Shown here in pieces: positions 24,498 to 31,218 of a stretch of 34,776 nucleotides of DNA. Each line of letters starts with the position of its first letter. Within the stretch, counting starts at the first letter, position 1. The notes beneath the pieces were generated by a model. The model was not told where the DNA came from, made no database searches, and worked only from the letters and a program-made list of their open reading frames with translations. Where the stretch lies: positions 1 to 34,776 of the forward strand of contig NZ_JAVKPH010000032.1 of assembly GCF_031432425.1 (NCBI RefSeq), given 5' to 3'. Source of the stretch: Ruixingdingia sedimenti (GTDB taxonomy: Bacteria > Pseudomonadota > Alphaproteobacteria > Rhodobacterales > Rhodobacteraceae). The translations under genes and the position numbers were made by a program.

Positions 24498-25570
24498 GCG
24501 GCCTCCAGGATCATCGCGGTGGCGGTCTGCGCGCCGCCTGCGCCGAGGCCGGTGGCCAGCGCCCGGCGCGGCGTGCCTGCGGTTGGGGCTGCGGCGGCCC
24601 GCAGGCGGGTGTAACAGTCGATCAGCCGGACCAGCCCCATCGCCGGATAGCACCATCCCGCCTCGGACCCGCCCGAGGGGTTGACGTGATCGGCCGTTAG
24701 GGCGCGAAACCCCCCGCCCGGCGGGCAGAGGCCGAGCGATTCCAGCGCCAATGCCTCGTCGGCAAGGGTCATGCCGTCGATTTCGTACAGGCCGATGTCG
24801 CCGAGGGTCAGCCCCGCCGCCGCAAGCGCGGCCCCGGTGGCGGTGCGCAGGGCGGGCATCGCCAGCAGGTCGCGGTCGCCGACCGCGGTGGCGTCGGTGC
24901 CATGGCCGACGCCCGCGATGCGGACGGCGCCGGGGGCCGCGCCGATCACCATCGCCGCCACCACATCCGCCCGGCGCGGCCCTTCGCCCGGCCGCAGGGG
25001 GAAGCTTTCGTGCCGCGCGCCGCTGTCGGCCCGCAGGGCGGCCGGGTTGGCGGCGGCGCGGGCGCGCCGGCTGCGCGCGGCCTCTGCGCGCGCCTCTGCG
25101 GCATCGCCATGGCGGGCCATCCAGCGCGACAGGCGGAAGGCCGAAACCTCGGTGTCGGACAGGCCGAAGGGCTGTTGCAGGAACGGGTCGAACCCGGCGC
25201 GCGACACCGCGGCGGGGTCGCCCTCGCTCGCCCGGCCCCAGGCCGCGACGATGGTGACGGCGGATTCCCCCGCCTCGATCCGCGCCGCGCCGAACGAGGC
25301 CGCGGCCAGCCCGTCCTCGGACAGGCGGATCTCGTCGCGCAGATAGGCCCCGGCGGCGGGGGCCGTCACCATGCTGGACAGCGACCGCCCGTCGATCAGG
25401 TCATGGGCGGCGAGCACGACCGAATCCACCGCGGCGATGGGTGTCCCGGCATCGGCCAGCGCCGCGCTTACCCCGTCGAAGATGAGATCGGTCAGGCTTC
25501 TGGACGCATCGCGCCAGGAGGTGGTGATGGCGGCGCCGTGGATATGCGCCTGTCGTCCCGAACCGGCCAC
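24494..25570 (-). CDS. Divergent thiolase-like protein
   Basis: A 358-residue protein with two thiolase-like halves. The N-terminal half has ITTSWRDASRSLTDLIFDGV and ALADAGTPIAAVDSVVLAAHD; the C-terminal half has IGLYEIDGMTLADEALALESLGL and HVNPSGGSEAGWCYPAMGLVR, reminiscent of the final thiolase GG...HP..A loop. The nucleophilic Cys region (SEDGLAAASFGAARIEAG) lacks Cys. It is probably a structural or regulatory partner of the adjacent thiolase. The GTG at 25570 follows AGAGAGGGGG; an ATG at 25606 has no ribosome site. It is first in the thiolase-OB-cyclase-CoA-transferase operon, 51 bases from operator 2. Confidence 0.78.
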   Translation of the reverse strand: MAGSGRQAHIHGAAITTSWRDASRSLTDLIFDGVSAALADAGTPIAAVDSVVLAAHDLIDGRSLSSMVTAPAAGAYLRDEIRLSEDGLAAASFGAARIEAGESAVTIVAAWGRASEGDPAAVSRAGFDPFLQQPFGLSDTEVSAFRLSRWMARHGDAAEARAEAARSRRARAAANPAALRADSGARHESFPLRPGEGPRRADVVAAMVIGAAPGAVRIAGVGHGTDATAVGDRDLLAMPALRTATGAALAAAGLTLGDIGLYEIDGMTLADEALALESLGLCPPGGGFRALTADHVNPSGGSEAGWCYPAMGLVRLIDCYTRLRAAAAPTAGTPRRALATGLGAGGAQTATAMILEAA

Positions 25571-25621
25571 GCTGCGTTCCCCCTCTCTGTCCCTGTTTCG
25601 TAACATTGATGAGTCCCTTCA

Positions 25622-25637
25622 TCAACATTGATGTTGA
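25622..25637. promoter_or_regulatory. Operator 2: TCAACATTGATGTTGA perfect palindrome
   Basis: Perfect 16-bp palindrome between the SDR stop codon (25638-25640) and the thiolase-like gene start at 25570. On the minus strand the downstream half-site supplies TTGATG as a -35 hexamer; TACGAA follows after 17 bases as a possible -10 element. It therefore marks an internal promoter that separates the thiolase operon from the SDR gene. Confidence 0.82.
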
Positions 25638-26423
25638 TTACGTGCCGAAAGCCGTGAAACCGCCATCGACATAAAGCGTCTGCCCGTTGACATAGCTGGC
25701 CGCCCCGGTGGCCAGGAACACCGCGACGCCCGCGATGTCCTCGGGCGTGCCCCATCGCCGGCTGGGGATCCGGCCGGCGATCTGCTGTTCGAACGCCGGG
25801 CTGCCGGTGCGGCTCATGTCCGTGGTGATGAAGCCCGGCGCGATGGCGTTGACGGTGATCCCGGTTCCCGCCAGTTCCCCGGCCAGCGCGCGCGTCAGCC
25901 CGTCGATGCCCGCCTTGGCGGCGATATAGGCCGACAGGTGCTTGCGCGCCTGCCGCCCGACGATGGAGCTGAGGTTGACGATGGCCCCGCCGCCCCGCGG
26001 TTCCATCAGCGCCGCGGCGGCCTGCGCGGCGAAGAAACAGGCGGTCAGGTTGGTGTCGATGGTGCGGGTCCAGCCGGCGCGGTCGATCCGGCGCGCGGGT
26101 GCCGCGATCAGGATCGCGGCGTTGTTCACCAGCACGTCCAGCCCGCCCGCCTGTTCCGTCACGAACCGGAACATCCGGTCCACCCCGGCCGGGTCGGTCA
26201 CATCGGCGGTCACGGCATGGGCGCGGAAGCCCCCCGCGCGCAGGGCGTCCGCCGCATCGGCCACCGCCGGGCTGCGGTCGGACAGGACGACCTCTGCCCC
26301 CGCCGCGGCATAGCCCTGCGCGATCGCCAGCCCGATCCCCTGCGCCGCACCCGTGACCAGCGCCACCTTGCCGTCCAGCGCAAAGCGCCGGGCATGTGCC
26401 GCCGTGCCTGCCCCCTGGTCCAT
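25638..26423 (-). CDS. Short-chain dehydrogenase/reductase (FabG-like)
   Basis: A 261-residue classical SDR. The cofactor motif is TGAAQGIG at residues 24-31, then NNAA, NLSSIVG with the catalytic Ser, SAYIAAK with the catalytic Tyr and Lys, and a C-terminal GQTLYVDGG. Asp49 in VVLSDRS after the second strand suggests NAD preference. In this island it fits oxidation of an alcohol made by the P450 to a ketone. It lies 28 bases downstream of the FMO-type monooxygenase gene on the same strand and probably shares its transcript; the stop codon abuts operator 2. Confidence 0.9.
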   Translation of the reverse strand: MDQGAGTAAHARRFALDGKVALVTGAAQGIGLAIAQGYAAAGAEVVLSDRSPAVADAADALRAGGFRAHAVTADVTDPAGVDRMFRFVTEQAGGLDVLVNNAAILIAAPARRIDRAGWTRTIDTNLTACFFAAQAAAALMEPRGGGAIVNLSSIVGRQARKHLSAYIAAKAGIDGLTRALAGELAGTGITVNAIAPGFITTDMSRTGSPAFEQQIAGRIPSRRWGTPEDIAGVAVFLATGAASYVNGQTLYVDGGFTAFGT

Positions 26424-26451
26424 GTCGTTCCCCCTGCTGCGATCCGCCCGG

Positions 26452-28230
26452 TCAGGCCGGCATCAGCCCGTCCAGCGACGCCTTGATCTGAAGCGCGAGA
26501 TAGCGCGAGAACAGCCGCGCCTCGGTGATCGCGCCGCCCATGATCCAGAAGCCGGGCTGGCCGGTGCGTTTCCACATGTTGCGCATGTTGAAATCCGCAT
26601 CGAAGCCCCAGACCGGCCCGACCCGCGCGGCGATCTCTTCGCCCATCAGGTCGCGGATGGCGCCCTGCATGCCCTCGAACCCGGTCGCGGTGACCACCAG
26701 ATCGCAGGGCACCACCGATCCGTCCTTCATCCGCAGCCCCTCGGGGACGAAGCGGTCCATGTCCTCGGCCTGCAACAGCGGGATCTTGCGGTCGATGATC
26801 AGGCGGCTGCATCCCACGTCGATGTAATAGCCGCCCGCCCCGCGCAGGTAGAGCAGCTGAAACCCGGTGCCGTCCGCGCCCGAGGTCAGCTTGAACCCCA
26901 CGGATTTCAGCCCCTCGAGCAGATCCTTGTCGAGCCTGTCGGTCTTGCGGGTGATGTGCTGGTAGGATTCGATCAGCACCGGATAGGGGATCGAGGCGAT
27001 CATCAGGTCCACATCCTCGACCGGCCGCCCCTCGGCAAAGACCGCATAGCTGATCGCCGCGCTCGGTTCGAGGCTGACGACGCAGGTCGGCCCGCGCTGC
27101 ATGATCGACACCTCGGCCCCGCTGACATACAGATCCTGCGCGACGTCATGGCCGCTGTTGCCGGTGCCGATGACCAGCGCGCGCTTGCCGGCCCAGTCGA
27201 GGCCGCTGCGGAATTCGCCCGAATGCAGCACCGTGCCCGCGAAATCCTCCAGCCCCGGCAGGGTGGGCCTGCGCGGTGCGCCGCCCGATACGCCAAGGGC
27301 GGCGACCAGATGTTTCGTGCGCATCCGCCGTTCGGACCCGTCGGCCAGCCGCAGGGTGACGGACCATTCGCCGGTGACGGGATCATGGCTGTGGCCGGTC
27401 AGTTCGGTGCCGGTCCAGACGTTCAGTTCCATGCATTCGGCATAGGATTCCAGCCAGAGCGCCAGCATGTCCTTGGGCAGCCACATCGGCCAGGTTTCGG
27501 GAAAGGGCATGTAGGGGAAATGGTTCGCGGTCGTTTCGTTGTGCAGCGTCAGGTTGTTGTAGCGCGCGCGCCAGACGTCGCCCAGACGGGCGGTACGCTC
27601 GATCACCAGCGCGTCCACCCCCATCTGCCGCAGTCGCGCCGCAAGGATCAGCCCGCCTTGCCCGGCGCCGACGATCAGCACCTGCGGATCGCGGTCGGCG
27701 AAGGCGCGTTCGCGTTCGCGGTCCTGCGACCAGTTTTCGGGCGAGGTGATCTGGGAATAGTTGTCGCCGCGCGGCCGGTTGTCGCCCGTCCGGTCGGCAA
27801 AGCCGTGGATGTGGTTCAGCGCGAACAGGATCTGCCAGATCCGCAGCGAGGCGGGGTTGCCGTCCGGGCAGGCCAGCCGCACGAAACCGTCGCAGGTGCC
27901 GATGTCGGTGTCGAAGGCGAAATAGCCCTCGATCAGATTGCGCCCCGCACGGCGGACCAGAACCGGCGCGGTGCGGCCCGGGGCGGTGCGGAAGTTGCGC
28001 AACGCCCTGCGCCGGTGCCCCTCGACCATGGCCCGCCCGATGGCCTCGGGGCCGGTGTGGACCCGGTAGTCCCAGTCGAGCACCAGCATGTCCTTGAGAT
28101 AGCTTTCCGCGCCGCACATCCGCGCCAGCGCCGCGTCGTCCTGCTGCAAAAGCGTGGCCTCGAAGGTTTCGAGCCAGAGGCGGAAGGTGCTTTCGGGATC
28201 AAGCTCCTGGACGGGTAGGGCGCGGTTCAT
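26452..28230 (-). CDS. FMO-type flavin monooxygenase with N-terminal NTF2-like domain
   Basis: A 592-residue class B flavoprotein monooxygenase. Residues 1-150 look like an NTF2/SnoaL-type domain. The FAD Rossmann motif GAGQGG is at 188-193, the fingerprint FAGTVLHSGEF at 330-340, the NADPH motif GTGNSG at 355-360, and the ATGF motif near the C-terminal end. The fingerprint ends in Phe, as in FMO proteins, rather than in the Trp of classic Baeyer-Villiger enzymes, so either N/S-oxygenation or Baeyer-Villiger-like insertion is possible. AAGGAGG precedes the ATG at 28230. Operator 3 lies 62 bases upstream. An SDR follows in the same transcript. Confidence 0.88.
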   Translation of the reverse strand: MNRALPVQELDPESTFRLWLETFEATLLQQDDAALARMCGAESYLKDMLVLDWDYRVHTGPEAIGRAMVEGHRRRALRNFRTAPGRTAPVLVRRAGRNLIEGYFAFDTDIGTCDGFVRLACPDGNPASLRIWQILFALNHIHGFADRTGDNRPRGDNYSQITSPENWSQDRERERAFADRDPQVLIVGAGQGGLILAARLRQMGVDALVIERTARLGDVWRARYNNLTLHNETTANHFPYMPFPETWPMWLPKDMLALWLESYAECMELNVWTGTELTGHSHDPVTGEWSVTLRLADGSERRMRTKHLVAALGVSGGAPRRPTLPGLEDFAGTVLHSGEFRSGLDWAGKRALVIGTGNSGHDVAQDLYVSGAEVSIMQRGPTCVVSLEPSAAISYAVFAEGRPVEDVDLMIASIPYPVLIESYQHITRKTDRLDKDLLEGLKSVGFKLTSGADGTGFQLLYLRGAGGYYIDVGCSRLIIDRKIPLLQAEDMDRFVPEGLRMKDGSVVPCDLVVTATGFEGMQGAIRDLMGEEIAARVGPVWGFDADFNMRNMWKRTGQPGFWIMGGAITEARLFSRYLALQIKASLDGLMPA

Positions 28231-28291
28231 CTGAAGAGCCTCCTTGGCGGGACCTGCTGTCCGGTCGGGTCGGAATGGGGCATGCGGTTTT

Positions 28292-28307
28292 TCAACATCT
28301 GTGTTGA
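28292..28307. promoter_or_regulatory. Operator 3: TCAACATCTGTGTTGA palindrome
   Basis: Third TCAACA-N4-TGTTGA site, upstream of the FMO-SDR unit in the 118-base gap after the ferredoxin gene. On the minus strand its downstream half-site begins the -35-like TTGAAA. The gap therefore holds a separate promoter for the FMO gene. Confidence 0.8.
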
Positions 28308-28348
28308 TCTTGGGTCTGCAAAAGGCCGCCGGGCCGGATCGCCCGGTT

Positions 28349-28576
28349 TCAGGGGGTGTCGGCAGGGGTGAAGCTGAGGGTGATGGCGCTCATGGGGCAG
28401 GCATCGGCGGCCTCTTGCAGGGCCTTGACGCTCCATCCGCCATCGGGGATGAATTCGGATTGCCCGGCGGCGTCGAACCGGAAGCCCGCGGGCGCGAACT
28501 GGACGCACATCCCGACGCCGGCGCAAAGGTCGTGGTCCACGCGGACATGGACGATTTTCCCGCCCCCGCCCGTCAT
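28349..28576 (-). CDS. 3Fe-4S-type ferredoxin, P450 partner
   Basis: A 75-residue ferredoxin. The cluster-binding pattern is CAGVGMC followed by a distant ACPMSAI, giving three cysteines, which is the 3Fe-4S arrangement common in bacterial P450 redox partners; the fourth ligand position of 4Fe-4S clusters is not Cys. The ATG at 28576 overlaps the P450 stop as ATGA, so the two are translationally coupled. It should carry electrons to the P450. No ferredoxin reductase gene is in the window, so the reductase is supplied from elsewhere. Confidence 0.9.
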   Translation of the reverse strand: MTGGGGKIVHVRVDHDLCAGVGMCVQFAPAGFRFDAAGQSEFIPDGGWSVKALQEAADACPMSAITLSFTPADTP

Positions 28577-29814
28577 GTGTCGTGGAACCTGACATGAAGG
28601 CCCTCGACCGCCCGCGCCACGACCGTGCGGGCATAGCGGAGTTCCTTGTCCAGCACCTCCACCCGGCCGAAATTGGCGGCAAGCCAGGTCAGCGCCTCCT
28701 GCACCTCCAGCCGCGCGAGCGGCGCGCCCAGGCAGGTATGCACCCCCTGGCCGAACCCCGCATGGCGGTTGGGCCAGCGGGCGATGTCGAAACCGTCGGG
28801 GTTCTCGAAGGCCGCCGGATCGTGATTGGCGGCATGCTGCATCAACAGCATGCGGTCGCCCTGCCGGATCTCGCGGCCGAAGAATTCGAACGGCACCTTG
28901 GCCCACCGACCCAGCCCCTTGATGGGGCCGTCGTAGCGCAGCATCTCCTCGGTCGCGGTCCGGGCGAGCGAGGGATCCTGCCGCAGCCGCTGCCACTGGT
29001 CGGGAAAGCGGTCGAAGGCGATCATGCCGCTGGCAAGCAGGTTCATCGTCGTCTCGTGCCCGGCAAAGACCATCAGCACGGTGTTGGCGATGATGTCTTC
29101 CTCGTCCAGCCGGACGCCGTTTTCCTCGGCCTGGCAGAGGCGGGTGATCAGGTCGTCCTTGGGCGCGCGCAGCCGGTCGCGGATGATCGGGCGCAGGAAA
29201 TCCACCAGCTTGCCCATGGCGGCCTCGCCCTTGACGAAGCGGCTGTCGTCGGCGCCGCCCGTGAACACCACGCCGCCGAGGTCGTTGGACCAGTCGCGCA
29301 CCTCGAACCGCGCCTCGGGGGGGATGCCGAGGAATTCGGCGATCACCACCACCGGCAGGGTGAAGGCGAATTCGGACATGAAATCCACATCCTCGCGCCC
29401 GCGCAGCGGTTCGCCCAGATCCCGGACCAGCGCGCGGACGCGCGGGCGCAGCAGTTCCACGCTTTTCGGGGTGAAGGCTTTGTTGACCAGCATCCGCATC
29501 CGGGTGTGGTAGGGCGGATCCTTCCAGACGAAGAAGCGCGACAGGAAACCGATCAGCTGCGTGTACTTGGTTTCCGACGCCCGCATCTCGGCGCCGAAGG
29601 GGCCGGTGAACCTGTCCGAGGAAAGCCGTTCGGCATCGCGATAGCCCGCGACCACGGCGTCGTAGCCGGTGACGATCCATCCGTTCCACCGCGCGTTCCA
29701 CAGGACGGGATGGGTATCGCGCAGCCGCCGGTAATAGTCGAACGGCCGGTTGATCGCCTCGTCCGACAGCAGGTCGTCGAGCGTCGGATCCTGCGCCGTG
29801 TCTATCGCATCCAT
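28573..29814 (-). CDS. Cytochrome P450
   Basis: A 413-residue soluble bacterial P450. The I-helix oxygen-activation motif AGHETT is at residues 251-256, the ExxR pair is E290-R293, and the haem-binding loop GFGQGVHTCLG has Cys361 as the iron ligand. There is no membrane anchor, as expected for a class I three-component system. It would hydroxylate the imported compound or a CoA-free intermediate using electrons from the adjacent ferredoxin. GGAGGA precedes the ATG at 29814. Operator 4 lies about 115 bases upstream. The substrate cannot be read from the sequence; similar P450s act on terpenoids, steroids and alkyl acids. Confidence 0.94.
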   Translation of the reverse strand: MDAIDTAQDPTLDDLLSDEAINRPFDYYRRLRDTHPVLWNARWNGWIVTGYDAVVAGYRDAERLSSDRFTGPFGAEMRASETKYTQLIGFLSRFFVWKDPPYHTRMRMLVNKAFTPKSVELLRPRVRALVRDLGEPLRGREDVDFMSEFAFTLPVVVIAEFLGIPPEARFEVRDWSNDLGGVVFTGGADDSRFVKGEAAMGKLVDFLRPIIRDRLRAPKDDLITRLCQAEENGVRLDEEDIIANTVLMVFAGHETTMNLLASGMIAFDRFPDQWQRLRQDPSLARTATEEMLRYDGPIKGLGRWAKVPFEFFGREIRQGDRMLLMQHAANHDPAAFENPDGFDIARWPNRHAGFGQGVHTCLGAPLARLEVQEALTWLAANFGRVEVLDKELRYARTVVARAVEGLHVRFHDT

Positions 29815-29929
29815 CCCTGTTCCTCCGTCGTCCGGGGTCTGCCGGGCCGGGTGCCGCAGCAGGACTCACGTGCCTGAGCGGGCATGACCCCGCCCGATAC
29901 CGGCACTCTGCCGACTCGATGCCGGTTCG

Positions 29930-29945
29930 TCAACATATATGTTGA
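29930..29945. promoter_or_regulatory. Operator 4: TCAACATATATGTTGA perfect palindrome
   Basis: Fourth palindrome, in the 322-base gap between the divergent P450 and TRAP binding-protein genes. On the minus strand the downstream half-site begins TTGACG as the P450 -35 element; on the plus strand it gives TTGACT, so both directions could be controlled from this site. Confidence 0.82.
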
Positions 29946-30044
29946 CTAGGGCGGGAAATCCGCGGGCGGGCCGAAACGCCATGCAGCCGGGCAGGGCGCC
30001 GGCTGCGCTATTTCCGGCTGATTATTTTGCATTGCGGTATATGG

Positions 30045-30059
30045 TTTCGAGTAACGAAA
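30045..30059. promoter_or_regulatory. Inverted repeat TTTCG-N5-CGAAA upstream of the TRAP binding-protein gene
   Basis: A short palindrome TTTCG-AGTAA-CGAAA lies in a locally AT-rich stretch (30010-30060) about 80 bases before the TRAP binding-protein start. It differs from the TCAACA palindromes and may bind another regulator, for example of IclR or LacI type. No such regulator gene is in the window. Confidence 0.45.
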
Positions 30060-30136
30060 TCTATGCCCGCGGGTTTTCCTCTTCGGCAGGGCCTGCGGAA
30101 CGTCGGGGATCAGTCGGGCCGGGAGAGGATGGAAAC

Positions 30137-31177
30137 ATGGAAAAAGGCATGTCACGGGTGAAGGCGGCGCTTCTGGCGGGGGCCGCGATGGCGCTTTGCG
30201 GCGTGGCGCCCGGCGCGATGGCGCAGGAGGCGATCACGCTCAAGGTGGGCAGCGTCCTGCCCGCCAAACACTATATCTCGGTGCAGCTGGTCGACCGCTT
30301 CATCGCGGATCTCGAACAGCGGTCGAACGGCGCGTTCAGGTTCGAAAGCTATCCCGCCGGGCAGCTCGGCAAGGATGTCCCGGCGACGATGAGCAGCGGT
30401 CTGGCCGATCTGGGTGTCGTGATCACCGGGCATTATGCGGCGAAGTTTCCGCTGACCTCGGTCGGCGAACTGCCCGAAGGCGCCGGCAACGCCTGCGAGG
30501 GATCGGCGAAGATGTGGACGCTGACCCGGCCCGGCGGTCTTCTGTCCGCGCTGGAATTCGAGCCCAAGGGGCTGCGCGTGCTGAACGCCAACATGCTCGC
30601 GCCCTATGTGCTGTTCACCCGCGACAAGAAGGTCGAAAGCCTCGCCGATGTCAGCGGGCTGAAGATCTGGTCCAGCGGCCCGGCGGCGGAAAAGGCGATC
30701 GCGGAAATCGGCGGCGTGGGGATCAAGGTCGCCTCGACGGAACTCTATGATTCCGCCACGCGCGGCACGGTGGACGGGGCGGTGTTCCCCTATTCGGGTC
30801 TGGCGCAATACGATCTTCAGCCGATCCTGAAATATGCCGTCGACGGTGTGAACTTCGGTTCGGGCGTGTTCTTCCTGACCATCAGCGAACAGACCTGGAA
30901 CCGCCTGACCGAGGACCAGCGCGCGATGATGGCCGATGCGGCGCTATCCGCGCAGCACGCGTTCTGCCAGTGGGTGGAGGACGGCGACAAGGCCCTGCGG
31001 GCCGAGACCGCCGCGCGCGAGGGCTATACCGTCACCGCGCTGGAGGGGGCGGCCAAGGACGAATTCGTCGGCCGGCTGCGGCAGAGCGCGGAAAACTGGG
31101 CCCGGGCGATGGATGGCGCGGGCCAGCCGGGCAGCGATGTGCTAAAAGCCTATCGCGAGGCCGCTGCCGGCAACTGA
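30137..31177 (+). CDS. TRAP transporter periplasmic binding protein (DctP-like), orphan
   Basis: A 346-residue exported solute-binding protein. A signal peptide (AALLAGAAMALCGVAPGAMA) ends before QEAITLKVGSVLPAKHYIS. DctP-family landmarks are RFESYPAGQLGKD, SSGLADLGVV, the ADVSGLKIWSSGPAAEKAI stretch (the family normally has a conserved Arg in LKIR at this point; here it reads LKIW), and ELYDSATRGTVDGAVF. A TRAP importer also needs DctQ and DctM membrane subunits, and neither follows: the next gene is convergent. It must use membrane subunits from elsewhere or act as a sensor-type binding protein. The ATG at 30137 follows GAGAGGATGG. Confidence 0.88.
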   Translation: MEKGMSRVKAALLAGAAMALCGVAPGAMAQEAITLKVGSVLPAKHYISVQLVDRFIADLEQRSNGAFRFESYPAGQLGKDVPATMSSGLADLGVVITGHYAAKFPLTSVGELPEGAGNACEGSAKMWTLTRPGGLLSALEFEPKGLRVLNANMLAPYVLFTRDKKVESLADVSGLKIWSSGPAAEKAIAEIGGVGIKVASTELYDSATRGTVDGAVFPYSGLAQYDLQPILKYAVDGVNFGSGVFFLTISEQTWNRLTEDQRAMMADAALSAQHAFCQWVEDGDKALRAETAAREGYTVTALEGAAKDEFVGRLRQSAENWARAMDGAGQPGSDVLKAYREAAAGN

Positions 31178-31183
31178 TGCGGC

Positions 31184-31212
31184 GCCGGCCCCCGTTCGCG
31201 GCGGGGGCCGGC
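31184..31212. terminator. Bidirectional GC hairpin between convergent genes
   Basis: An 11-bp perfect stem GCCGGCCCCCG/CGGGGGCCGGC with a 7-base loop lies between the TRAP gene stop (31177) and the EF-G-like gene stop (31219). Its position in a 41-base convergent gap makes it a good terminator for both, although no T-run follows. Confidence 0.65.
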
Positions 31213-31218
31213 CGGCCG

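Noticed and set aside
26452..28230. Classic type I Baeyer-Villiger monooxygenase
   Set aside because: The fingerprint ends in Phe (HSGEF) where Baeyer-Villiger enzymes have Trp, so it is called FMO-type, with Baeyer-Villiger-like activity only as a possibility.
11931..29814. Assignment to a known pathway (camphor, phenylacetate or steroid degradation)
   Set aside because: No diagnostic gene set for any of these is complete: there is no paaABCDE, no steroid ring enzymes and no diketocamphane-type oxygenases. Only the general logic is shared.
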